Under the pieces are notes generated by a model. That model did not search any database and had not been told where the DNA came from. It saw nothing but the letters and a program-made list of their open reading frames with translations. From positions 1 to 6,836 of the forward strand of contig JBOHRF010000276.1 in assembly GCA_050732575.1 (NCBI GenBank): 6,836 bases of DNA. The letters are read 5' to 3'. Source of the DNA: JBBDWZ01 sp050732575 (GTDB taxonomy: Bacteria; Gemmatimonadota; Gemmatimonadetes; Longimicrobiales; RSA9). Every line of letters begins with the position of its first letter. The first letter of the stretch is position 1. The position numbers and the translations under genes are program-made. Shown here one piece after another: positions 1-5,258 of this stretch.

Positions 1-746
1 GTACCGAACGAGACCTCGGTTCACTTCGTGTTGGAATCGCGGCTGGTGCACCCGTGGCCGATGGGCTGGTCCGGCGCATCCGGAACGAGCTCTGTCCGAA
101 CCTGCAGGTCGCCTACTCGTTGACCGAGACCGGCTCATCGGTAGCCATCACCCGCCCGGATGATCCCTTGGACAAACAGGTCTTCACCGTCGGCAGGCCG
201 CTGCCGGGCACGGATGTCCGCGTGCTCGACCTGGATGGCACCATATTGCCCGTCGAGAGCCTGGGTGAGATCGCCGTGCGGGGACCTGGTGTGATGAAGG
301 GGTATTACCGTCAACCCGGTGAAACTGCGCAGGCCTTCGATGAGGACGGGTTCTTCCTGACCGGTGACTTGGGGCTGGTCGACGATGACGGTTACGTTCA
401 TATCGTCGGCCGCCGCAAGGAGCTGATCATTCGCGGTGGATTCAACGTCTATCCGCGCGAGGTCGAGGATCGGCTCCACGCACATCCCGCGGTGCTCGAT
501 GTAGCCATAGTTGGACTGCCTCATGAGGTTCTGGGTGAGGTCGTCTGTGCCTGCATCGTGCCTGTGGAAGGCGCCATCATCACAGGTGAGGAGATCAAGG
601 AGTGGTGCAGGGGAGCGCTGGCCGATTACAAGGTTCCCGACCTGGTCCGTTTCTTTGATTCTTTCCCGTTGACCGGCAGCGGCAAGGTCCGGCGCGTGGA
701 GTTGGCACGCATGGTGAGCGCAGAGGAGTCGAGTCGACGCCCGTAG
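1..746 (+). CDS. Acyl-CoA synthetase / AMP-dependent ligase (5'-truncated by window edge)
   Basis: C-terminal half of an ANL-superfamily adenylate-forming enzyme, which activates a carboxylic acid with ATP to an acyl-adenylate and then makes the CoA thioester. The frame (codons starting at position 3) is open to the window edge and reads RDLGSLRVGIAAGAPV before the GTG at 54. That stretch is normal family sequence, so the real start lies upstream. Visible motifs are YSLTETGS (from 114), the adenosine-binding TGDLG with its Asp at 366-368, the hinge GRRKELIIRGG with Arg at 411-413, the NVYPREVE segment, and a C-terminal GSGKVRR whose Lys at 684-686 matches the catalytic adenylation lysine. All expected C-terminal motifs are present, so the gene looks functional. 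About 248 codons are seen of a family that usually has 500-550. Substrate chain length cannot be told from this half. The long-chain or medium-chain fatty acid type is the simplest reading, and aryl or bile-acid/steroid side-chain CoA ligases are alternatives. Confidence 0.93.
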   Translation, partial: TERDLGSLRVGIAAGAPVADGLVRRIRNELCPNLQVAYSLTETGSSVAITRPDDPLDKQVFTVGRPLPGTDVRVLDLDGTILPVESLGEIAVRGPGVMKGYYRQPGETAQAFDEDGFFLTGDLGLVDDDGYVHIVGRRKELIIRGGFNVYPREVEDRLHAHPAVLDVAIVGLPHEVLGEVVCACIVPVEGAIITGEEIKEWCRGALADYKVPDLVRFFDSFPLTGSGKVRRVELARMVSAEESSRRP

Positions 747-1036
747 AGGGCGCGGGCGGGCGCGGCACGAATTCAGCGTGCGCCGTCATCGCACTTCGAC
801 GCAGGTGAGAAGGAACGGATCGAGGACAAAGCGGCGCGTGGCAACCGCGCCCATGCCGGCGCCCTCGCCCGGTAGTACAAAGCTGGTTTCTTCGCTGGTC
901 CCGCGACGCGGGCGCAGGCTGGTCGGGGCGGTCCCCTGGCCAGGACTCCGCAACGTGTCGCGCCGACAGAGAAGAGGCCCGCACCGCGCGGCGCAGGGTG
1001 CGCCGACGCGCAGCGAAAGACTGTACGTAACAGGAA
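747..1036. other. GC-rich intergenic gap with small hairpins, no convincing gene
   Basis: This 290-base gap lies between the acyl-CoA synthetase stop and the NYN-LOTUS start. Several frames are open on both strands, but their translations are Arg/Ala/Pro-rich, match no family I recognise and overlap each other, as expected from high GC. I see three local inverted repeats: CCCGC/GCGGG at 900-912, CTGG-GGGG/CCCC-CCAG at 919-943 (its 3' part also contains the 10-base palindrome CCTGGCCAGG at 935-944), and GGCGCA/TGCGCC at 990-1004. None is followed by a T-run, so no intrinsic terminator is visible for the upstream gene. No good -35/-10 pair was found by eye. The promoter for the downstream gene may lie here, but I cannot place it. 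Confidence 0.5.
990..1004 (+). other. Short triloop hairpin upstream of the NYN-LOTUS gene
   Basis: Perfect 6-bp inverted repeat GGCGCA/TGCGCC around a GGG loop, 32 bases before the ATG at 1037. No T-tract follows, so it is not a terminator. It would lie in the 5' untranslated region if transcription starts upstream. In DNA of this GC content such a stem can arise by chance. Confidence 0.3.
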
Positions 1037-3253
1037 ATGACCGCACAATTCGCGCGAGGCCCGCAACCGCGGCTTCCCTCGCAACCACAGAACGCGCCGC
1101 ACGCGGCGCTCCTCATCGACTTCGACAATGTGACGATGGGGATTCGCAGTGACCTCACCAAAGAACTCAAGAACCTTCTCAACAGCGACATCATCAAGGG
1201 CAAAGTCGCAGTGCAGCGGGCCTATGCGGACTGGCGCCGCTACCCGCAGTACATCGTGCCTCTGGCCGAGAACTCCGTGGACTTGATCTTCGCGCCTGCC
1301 TATGGCAGCTCGAAGAAGAATGCAACGGATATCCGACTGGCCATTGATGCGCTCGAGTTGGTGTTCACGCGCGCCGAGATCGGCACCTTCATTCTGCTGT
1401 CGGGTGATTCCGACTTCAGCAGTCTGGTGCTCAAGCTCAAAGAGTACGGCAAGTACGTGATCGGCGTCGGCATCCGCGAGTCGTCATCGGACTTGCTGGT
1501 ACAGAACTGCGATGAGTACTACTCGTACTCCGGACTGACCGGACTCACGCGCGCGGGCGAGGACACGGCCACAGAAAGTTTCGACCCCTGGGAGCTGGTC
1601 GATATTGCCGTGCGCCAGATGGTCGAGCAGCGTGATGTCATGCGCTCCGATCGACTCAAACAAATCCTGCTCGAGCTCGATCCCAACTTCAGCGAGAAGG
1701 GGCTGGGCTTTACCAAGTTCAACCGTTTTCTGCAGGAAGCGGCTACCCGTGGGTTGCTGCACCTCAAGAAGATGGAGAATGGACAGTTCGAGGTTGGTCC
1801 GGTTGAACCCGCACCGGACATGGCGCCCATTGACGCGCCCGATGCCCGCAAGAGCCGAGCTGCACGACCTCAGCCAGAACCACGCGCAGAGGTCAAGGCC
1901 GAAGTCAAGCCAGAACCGAAGCTCGAAACCCAGCTCGAAGCCAAGGTCGAAGCCAAGCCGGATGTTCGACCGGAAGCTGCACCGCCCCCAGTTTTTTCAG
2001 AGCGCGTCCCGCCCGCACAGGTCAAAACGATTTCAAGTGGCGATTTGCGGGAAGCATATGAGCTCATGCTGCGCGCAGCCGGTGATCTGGCCCGGGGCAA
2101 GCCCGCGCCGATCCGTGACTCCGACCTGAAACGTCGCATGCTCGAGCTGCAGCCGGGTTTCGATGAAGGCGCCTACGGCTTCAGCAAGTTCAGCCGCTTC
2201 CTGCGCCAGGCGCATGATGCGGAAATCATCAACGTCAACAAGCTCGAGAACGGCAGCTACGAAATCACGCTGGGTGCAAAAGCAGCGAGCTATCGCGCCA
2301 GCCCACGCCCAGAGCCGACCGCTCCGGCAGCAGCCAGTGATGCAGCGTCTGTTCGCGCAGACGATCGACCGGCACGTCGTCGTGGACGCGATCGGGATCG
2401 TCGGCCGCGTGAAACACGCGCTCCTGATACGGACGGACGCAAACCGGAACTTGCAGCGGATGGTGAGCCACCGCAGCACGTGAGCGCGCCCAAGCCGGAA
2501 CGGCCCGTCCCGCCACCACCCGAGATTGCAGTCGCCGCTGCCGCGCCACCTCGAACAGCAGCGGACGCGGCACCTGTTGCTGCTTCGGCGAGTTCGCAAC
2601 ATCCCAAGCCAGGCGTGGCGCTCGGCTTTCGGCGCGGCTCTCGGCGCGGTCCGCTATCGGCGGCACCGCCACCGATTCTGGCGGGCCAGGCCATGCCATC
2701 GTTCACTGCGCCTGCGGCGCAGCCCTCAGCAAACGCAACGCGCGAAGTACACGCTGAAGCGGCCGCGCAGCAACCGCCCACACGGGCAAGTGGCAGACGA
2801 CGCGCCCCAGAGGCCATCGAACCACGTTCTATCGACGCACCCGCGGCCGATGGAAAAGAAGTGTCTGTGCACCCGTTCGATGGGCTCGTTCTGCCTGAGC
2901 GTGAGGCTGAGGTCGTGGATCGGCTGGCCGGCTACAAAGGCGTGGGTCGCAAGTCTGCCGAAGCCACCGTCCAGGCGTTCGGGGCTCACGATGTATTTCG
3001 CGTGCTGCACGAACAACCGGACCGCGTGCGCCAGACGTTAGGCGGTCGCCGTGCAGAACAGCTACTCAAAGGTTGGCAACAAGACTTCGCCGCCATGACG
3101 CGATCATCGCCCGCGCGCAAGTCCGATGCACGCAAGAAGAATCTCAGTAAGGTCGAACAGACCGCACCTGACGGAGCACCGGCGCCAGCGCGTAAGAGAA
3201 AACGCGGCGGTCGTAAAAGCCCGGGGAAAAAGGCGGGCAGCGCGAGCAAGTGA
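1037..3253 (+). CDS. NYN (LabA/PIN-like) nuclease with two OST-HTH/LOTUS domains, HhH module and basic tail
   Basis: Predicted cytoplasmic nucleic-acid-processing protein of 738 residues. Residues 24-165 form a NYN/LabA-like PIN-fold domain with the acidic metal-binding set: DFDN (D28, D30, N31), NATDIRLAID (D98, D104) and SGDSDF (D124, D126). Active RNase function is therefore plausible. Residues 185-253 and 336-413 are two OST-HTH/LOTUS domains sharing the signature GFxKFxRFL...K-x-ENGxxE. Residues 254-335 and 414-611 are disordered linkers rich in Pro, Ala, Lys and Glu. The second carries an Arg/Asp-rich patch (444-458) and an RRGSRRG motif (532-538). Residues 617-687 look like a tandem helix-hairpin-helix module (YKGVGRKSAE, then TLGGRRAEQLL). 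Residues 688-738 are a Lys/Arg-rich tail resembling histone H1 tails. ATG 1037 is the only sensible start: an in-frame TAA sits at 1028-1030 and no other start codon precedes DFDN. Its AGGA at 1032-1035 is unusually close, one base away. The stop overlaps the mpg start. NYN plus LOTUS is a known bacterial combination; target and role here are not known. Confidence 0.92.
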   Translation: MTAQFARGPQPRLPSQPQNAPHAALLIDFDNVTMGIRSDLTKELKNLLNSDIIKGKVAVQRAYADWRRYPQYIVPLAENSVDLIFAPAYGSSKKNATDIRLAIDALELVFTRAEIGTFILLSGDSDFSSLVLKLKEYGKYVIGVGIRESSSDLLVQNCDEYYSYSGLTGLTRAGEDTATESFDPWELVDIAVRQMVEQRDVMRSDRLKQILLELDPNFSEKGLGFTKFNRFLQEAATRGLLHLKKMENGQFEVGPVEPAPDMAPIDAPDARKSRAARPQPEPRAEVKAEVKPEPKLETQLEAKVEAKPDVRPEAAPPPVFSERVPPAQVKTISSGDLREAYELMLRAAGDLARGKPAPIRDSDLKRRMLELQPGFDEGAYGFSKFSRFLRQAHDAEIINVNKLENGSYEITLGAKAASYRASPRPEPTAPAAASDAASVRADDRPARRRGRDRDRRPRETRAPDTDGRKPELAADGEPPQHVSAPKPERPVPPPPEIAVAAAAPPRTAADAAPVAASASSQHPKPGVALGFRRGSRRGPLSAAPPPILAGQAMPSFTAPAAQPSANATREVHAEAAAQQPPTRASGRRRAPEAIEPRSIDAPAADGKEVSVHPFDGLVLPEREAEVVDRLAGYKGVGRKSAEATVQAFGAHDVFRVLHEQPDRVRQTLGGRRAEQLLKGWQQDFAAMTRSSPARKSDARKKNLSKVEQTAPDGAPAPARKRKRGGRKSPGKKAGSASK
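1877..1975 (+). repeat. Degenerate Lys-Pro-Glu-rich coding repeat in linker 1
   Basis: Encodes residues 281-313 of the NYN-LOTUS protein, a run of short units of the type E-(A/V)-K-(A/P) such as AEVKAEVKPEPK and LEAKVEAKPDV. At DNA level TCGAAGCCAAG occurs perfectly twice with a 12-base period (1935-1945 and 1947-1957), so the linker probably grew by slippage or unequal exchange. It is a charged, flexible spacer between the two LOTUS domains and likely varies in length between relatives. Confidence 0.7.
2629..2649 (+). repeat. Direct repeat coding an RRGSRRG motif
   Basis: TCGGCGCGG occurs at 2629-2637 and 2641-2649 (12-base period). It encodes the RRG units of GFRRGSRRG at residues 530-538 of the NYN-LOTUS protein. 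RG-rich patches in disordered linkers often add non-specific RNA contact; that role here is inference. Confidence 0.6.
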
Positions 3254-3870
3254 AGTCGTCTTCCAACACGCTGCGCACGTCACTCGACCGCGCGTTCTAC
3301 GCGCGTGAAACAGCATTGGTTGCCCGACAACTCCTGGGCAACCTTCTCGTGTCAACGGTAGCGGGCAAGCGGGTTGAAGGTCGCATCGTTGAGACGGAAG
3401 CCTATCTCGGTCCGCATGACCCGGCTTCCCACGCCGCCGAACGAATCGGTCGTACCCAGCGCAACGCCTCGATGTTTGGACCGCCTGGTATCGCGTACAT
3501 CTACCGCATTTATGGCGTCCATTGGTGTCTCAACGTCGTAACCATGCAGGAAGACTTTCCCGCCGCGGTTCTGATTCGTGCCATCGAGCCGCTGCGCGGA
3601 CTCGACACCATGCGCCAGCGGCGCTGGCCCGCGGGCCATGCCGGTCCCGATCACTCGATTGCAAGTGGTCCGGGCAAGCTCGCCGCGGCTCTTGGCATCA
3701 CCGGTGAACTCGACGGACACGATTTGCGCAAATCACCGCTCTTCTTGATGCCGGACTCCGTAATTGCGGAGGACGAGATTGTGTGTGGTCCACGCATCGG
3801 TATCACGCGCGCGCTGGACTGGCCACTGCGGTTTCGCGTGTCTGGCAATCCGTGGGTCTCGCGCGCTTGA
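3250..3870 (+). CDS. mpg: 3-methyladenine DNA glycosylase, AAG/Mpg family
   Basis: Base-excision-repair enzyme that flips out and removes alkylated or deaminated purines (3-methyladenine, 7-methylguanine, hypoxanthine, ethenoadenine), leaving an abasic site. At 206 residues the length is normal for bacterial members. RIVETEAYLG (45-54) carries the general base E50 and Y52; H61 follows in DPASHA. By alignment from memory these match human AAG Glu125, Tyr127 and His136. YIYRIYGVHWCLN (83-95) holds Y85, the base-flipping intercalating Tyr (Y88) and N95, matching human Tyr159, Tyr162 and Asn169. ASGPGKLAAALGI near 138-150 is the conserved Gly-Pro-Gly-Lys-Leu block. All key residues are present. 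The GTG start overlaps the TGA of the upstream gene in GTGA, and no strong Shine-Dalgarno is seen, so translation probably depends on coupling. Later starts would cut into the conserved DRAFYARET segment. Members of this family are not related to E. coli AlkA or Tag. Confidence 0.95.
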   Translation: MKSSSNTLRTSLDRAFYARETALVARQLLGNLLVSTVAGKRVEGRIVETEAYLGPHDPASHAAERIGRTQRNASMFGPPGIAYIYRIYGVHWCLNVVTMQEDFPAAVLIRAIEPLRGLDTMRQRRWPAGHAGPDHSIASGPGKLAAALGITGELDGHDLRKSPLFLMPDSVIAEDEIVCGPRIGITRALDWPLRFRVSGNPWVSRA

Positions 3871-4018
3871 TCGCGGCTTCATGCAATACGCAAAATCGTT
3901 ACGTAGGTCCAGCGTTTGACGCCCGCGCTTCGTGGCTGTTTGTCGCGTACGCTTTGGGATACATGGCACAAGCTGTGCGCTTAGCCTCCGCTGACGTCAA
4001 CGTTGTAGGAGGCAATAC
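3871..4018. other. Intergenic region upstream of the small acidic protein gene
   Basis: This 148-base gap is less GC-rich than its neighbours in its first half. It contains a 5-bp hairpin GCACA/TGTGC with an AGC loop (3966-3978) and the 8-base palindrome TGACGTCA at 3992-3999, shortly before the ribosome binding site at 4006-4012. No terminator is seen after mpg, so read-through from the upstream unit is possible. TTGACG near 3916 resembles a -35 box, but I find no good -10 at the right distance. Promoter position is unresolved. Confidence 0.4.
4006..4012 (+). promoter_or_regulatory. Strong Shine-Dalgarno for the 63-aa protein
   Basis: TAGGAGG, complementary to the 16S rRNA 3' end over seven bases, six bases before ATG 4019. 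It is the best ribosome binding site in the window and the main reason for accepting the small gene and its start. Confidence 0.85.
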
Positions 4019-4210
4019 ATGGCCAGCGTCCCCGGACCGGATCCCAACCGGCCGCTTCCCCGTCCCGATGCTCCTGGCAAAGAGCCCGAACACGAGGAAG
4101 AGGAGCACTGGGAAGCGGCGCCGGACACGGCACCTTCGTGGCTGCCCGAGCCGTACGAGCCCGCTCGCGAGCACGAGGAAAAGGACCTACCGGCGGCCGT
4201 CCCGCTCTGA
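4019..4210 (+). CDS. Small acidic proline-rich hypothetical protein (63 aa)
   Basis: I do not recognise a family. The case for a real gene is the near-perfect Shine-Dalgarno TAGGAGG at 4006-4012 with 6-base spacing to ATG 4019, and a strong intrinsic terminator 26 bases after the stop. The protein begins MASVPGPDPNRPLPRPDAPG. It is rich in Pro and Glu, with an EHEEEEHWE acidic cluster (residues 24-32), a PSWLPEPYEP segment in the middle and a second acidic patch REHEEKD near the end. It has no Cys, almost no Lys, no membrane segment and no signal peptide, so it should be cytoplasmic, acidic and mostly disordered. The two halves both show a P-x-(E)P-(E)HEE pattern, hinting at a weak internal repeat. 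It follows mpg on the same strand by 148 bases and may be a separate unit. Function is unknown. Confidence 0.75.
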   Translation: MASVPGPDPNRPLPRPDAPGKEPEHEEEEHWEAAPDTAPSWLPEPYEPAREHEEKDLPAAVPL

Positions 4211-4235
4211 TTTCACATACGGAAGCATTGCTACA

Positions 4236-4268
4236 AAATCCCCCGCGTCCTCTGGGCGCGGGGGATTT
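4236..4268 (+). terminator. Strong intrinsic terminator after the small gene
   Basis: A perfect 12-bp inverted repeat, AAATCCCCCGCG (4236-4247) and CGCGGGGGATTT (4257-4268), extends inward by TCC/GGG pairing (one G-T) to leave a TCT triloop. The right arm ends in TTT and continues TTTCGTTC, a modest T-tract. The left arm gives an A-rich flank, so it could work on both strands. It ends the unit carrying the 63-aa gene and separates it from etfBA. Confidence 0.88.
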
Positions 4269-4424
4269 CGTTCATGAGTGATCGCGGGTCGCGTGGTGAA
4301 CGCAGGCGGGGATCTGATGGAGCCATGAACCGCGGCACGGCCAGCCCGTCTGTGGTCGCCTGCTTTGGCCCAACGCGCCGAATTGCCGGCCGCTTCCCGG
4401 TGAAGCCCGGTTTCCACTTTTGAA

Positions 4425-4445
4425 TCATCCGGTTCATCCGGTTCA
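4425..4445. repeat. Short tandem repeat upstream of etfB
   Basis: TCATCCGGT occurs twice head-to-tail (4425-4433 and 4434-4442) and is followed by a third partial copy, TCA. Nine-base repeats beside a gene start can be paired regulator sites or simple slippage products. The sequence alone does not decide. Confidence 0.6.
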
Positions 4446-4479
4446 AACACGCCGTTTCCTGTCGTTCCAGCCACCACTA

Positions 4480-4498
4480 CTTTTCGGGCCCCGAAAAG
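4480..4498. promoter_or_regulatory. Perfect palindrome abutting the etfB ribosome binding site
   Basis: CTTTTCGGG and CCCGAAAAG form a perfect 9-base inverted repeat around one C. As RNA it would fold to an 8-bp stem with a GCC loop. Its last G is also the first base of the Shine-Dalgarno GGGAGG (4498-4503) of etfB. It could be a repressor operator in DNA or a stem that limits ribosome access in mRNA. No T-run follows, so it is not a terminator on the plus strand. Confidence 0.6.
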
Positions 4499-4508
4499 GG
4501 AGGTTGGG

Positions 4509-5258
4509 GTGAAGAGTGTGGTTTGCATCAAGCGCGTCCCGGATACGGAAGCCCGGATCCGGATCAAGGATGACAAGTCGGCCATCGACGCGGCTGGCAT
4601 CAAATTCGTGATCAGCCCTTATGACGAGTTTGCCATAGAAGCGGCCATAAGTTTCAAGGATGTGAACGGTACGGGCGAGGTTGTGGTGTTGTCGGTGGGC
4701 GATGCGAGCGCGGCCGAGCAACTCCGCTCCGCTCTGGCCAGGGGCGCCGATCGCGCGGTGTTGCTCAAGGGTGAGCCAACCATGGATGGTCTGGCCACGG
4801 CGCGTGCGTTGGCCGCGGAGATCAAGCCGTTGAACACGGATGTTATCCTGTTCGGCATGAAAGCGGTTGACGACGATCAGCAGCAGGTTGGACCGATGGT
4901 GGCCGAGTTGCTTGGACTACCCTGCGTCACCGTGGTTGCCGAGTTCGAAATCGAGAATGACAAAGCGATCTGTCACCGCGAAGTGGAAGGCGGCATCGAA
5001 GTCGTGGAAACACCTTTGCCGGCGGTGATCGCCATCACCAAGGGTAAGTATGAGCCACGTTATCCTTCGTTGAAGGGCATCATGGCGGCCAAGAAGAAGC
5101 CGCTGGAAGAGAAGCCCGCGCAGTTGGGCAATACGCGTGTGCAGCTGCGGGACCTGAGTTATCCGCCGGAGCGGCCACCAGGCAAGATCGTGGGCACGGG
5201 CGTGGATGCGGTACCCGAGCTGGTGCGGGTGCTGCGCGAGGAAGCGAAGGTGCTCTGA
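4509..5258 (+). CDS. etfB: Electron transfer flavoprotein subunit beta
   Basis: Small subunit of ETF, the soluble FAD-containing heterodimer that takes electrons from acyl-CoA and related dehydrogenases and passes them on to the respiratory chain, usually through ETF:quinone oxidoreductase. At 249 residues it has typical family length. It opens with the characteristic VVCIKRVPDTEARIRI. The AMP-binding stretch is GMKAVDDDQQQVGP (116-129), where many ETF-beta proteins read closer to DGDxGQVGP. The recognition loop PRYPSLKGIMAAKKKPL (183-199) docks partner dehydrogenases; its L188 lines up with human ETFB Leu195. The start is GTG 4509, set by GGGAGG at 4498-4503 with five-base spacing. The stop TGA overlaps the etfA ATG by one base (TGATG), giving translational coupling. 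A perfect palindrome lies directly upstream. Catabolic versus electron-bifurcating type is not certain, but no bifurcating-complex partner genes are seen. Confidence 0.96.
   Translation: MKSVVCIKRVPDTEARIRIKDDKSAIDAAGIKFVISPYDEFAIEAAISFKDVNGTGEVVVLSVGDASAAEQLRSALARGADRAVLLKGEPTMDGLATARALAAEIKPLNTDVILFGMKAVDDDQQQVGPMVAELLGLPCVTVVAEFEIENDKAICHREVEGGIEVVETPLPAVIAITKGKYEPRYPSLKGIMAAKKKPLEEKPAQLGNTRVQLRDLSYPPERPPGKIVGTGVDAVPELVRVLREEAKVL

Larger units (their letters stand above)
4269..4508. other. Leader/promoter region upstream of etfB, no gene seen
   Basis: This is a non-coding stretch of about 240 bases between the terminator and the etfB start. Minus-strand frames are open but lack a ribosome binding site and family resemblance. 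The stretch holds a 5-bp hairpin GCTTC/GAAGC (4392-4406), a tandem repeat at 4425-4445 and a perfect palindrome at 4480-4498. The etfBA promoter must lie here because a terminator precedes it, but I could not identify a convincing -35/-10 pair. Confidence 0.5.

Noticed and set aside
54..746. GTG at 54 as the start of a short acyl-CoA synthetase gene
   Set aside because: The frame stays open to the window edge and the upstream codons encode normal family sequence (RDLGSLRVGIAAGAPV), so this is an internal Val codon of a truncated gene.
747..1036. Known RNA gene (6S RNA, 4.5S RNA, RNase P RNA or tmRNA) in the gap
   Set aside because: I compared it from memory with the conserved cores of these RNAs and found no match; only small unrelated hairpins are present.
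778..1152. Plus-strand open frame of 124 codons in the gap
   Set aside because: It runs 115 bases into the NYN domain in another frame, is Arg/Ala-rich with no family resemblance and has no proper ribosome binding site.
595..1203. Long minus-strand open frame across the gap and both flanking genes
   Set aside because: It overlaps two well-supported plus-strand genes, and its Arg/Cys/Pro-rich translation is typical of an antisense frame in GC-rich DNA.
1877..1975. Possible CRISPR-like or satellite array
   Set aside because: The repeats are short, in-frame, degenerate and lack unique spacers; they encode a Lys-Pro-Glu linker.
2033..2602. Minus-strand 189-codon frame opposite LOTUS 2
   Set aside because: Shadow of a confidently coding plus strand; Arg/Cys-rich without motifs.
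2290..2817. Minus-strand 175-codon frame opposite the Ala/Pro linker
   Set aside because: Gly/Ala/Arg-rich translation mirrors the plus-strand low-complexity coding region, with no start signal and no recognised domain.
3992..3999. TGACGTCA palindrome as a regulator site
   Set aside because: An isolated 8-base palindrome is expected by chance at this scale, and no second site or promoter supports it.
4187..4603. Minus-strand 138-codon frame across the terminator and etfB start
   Set aside because: It covers a strong terminator, the palindrome and the etfB N-terminus and shows no family resemblance or ribosome binding site.
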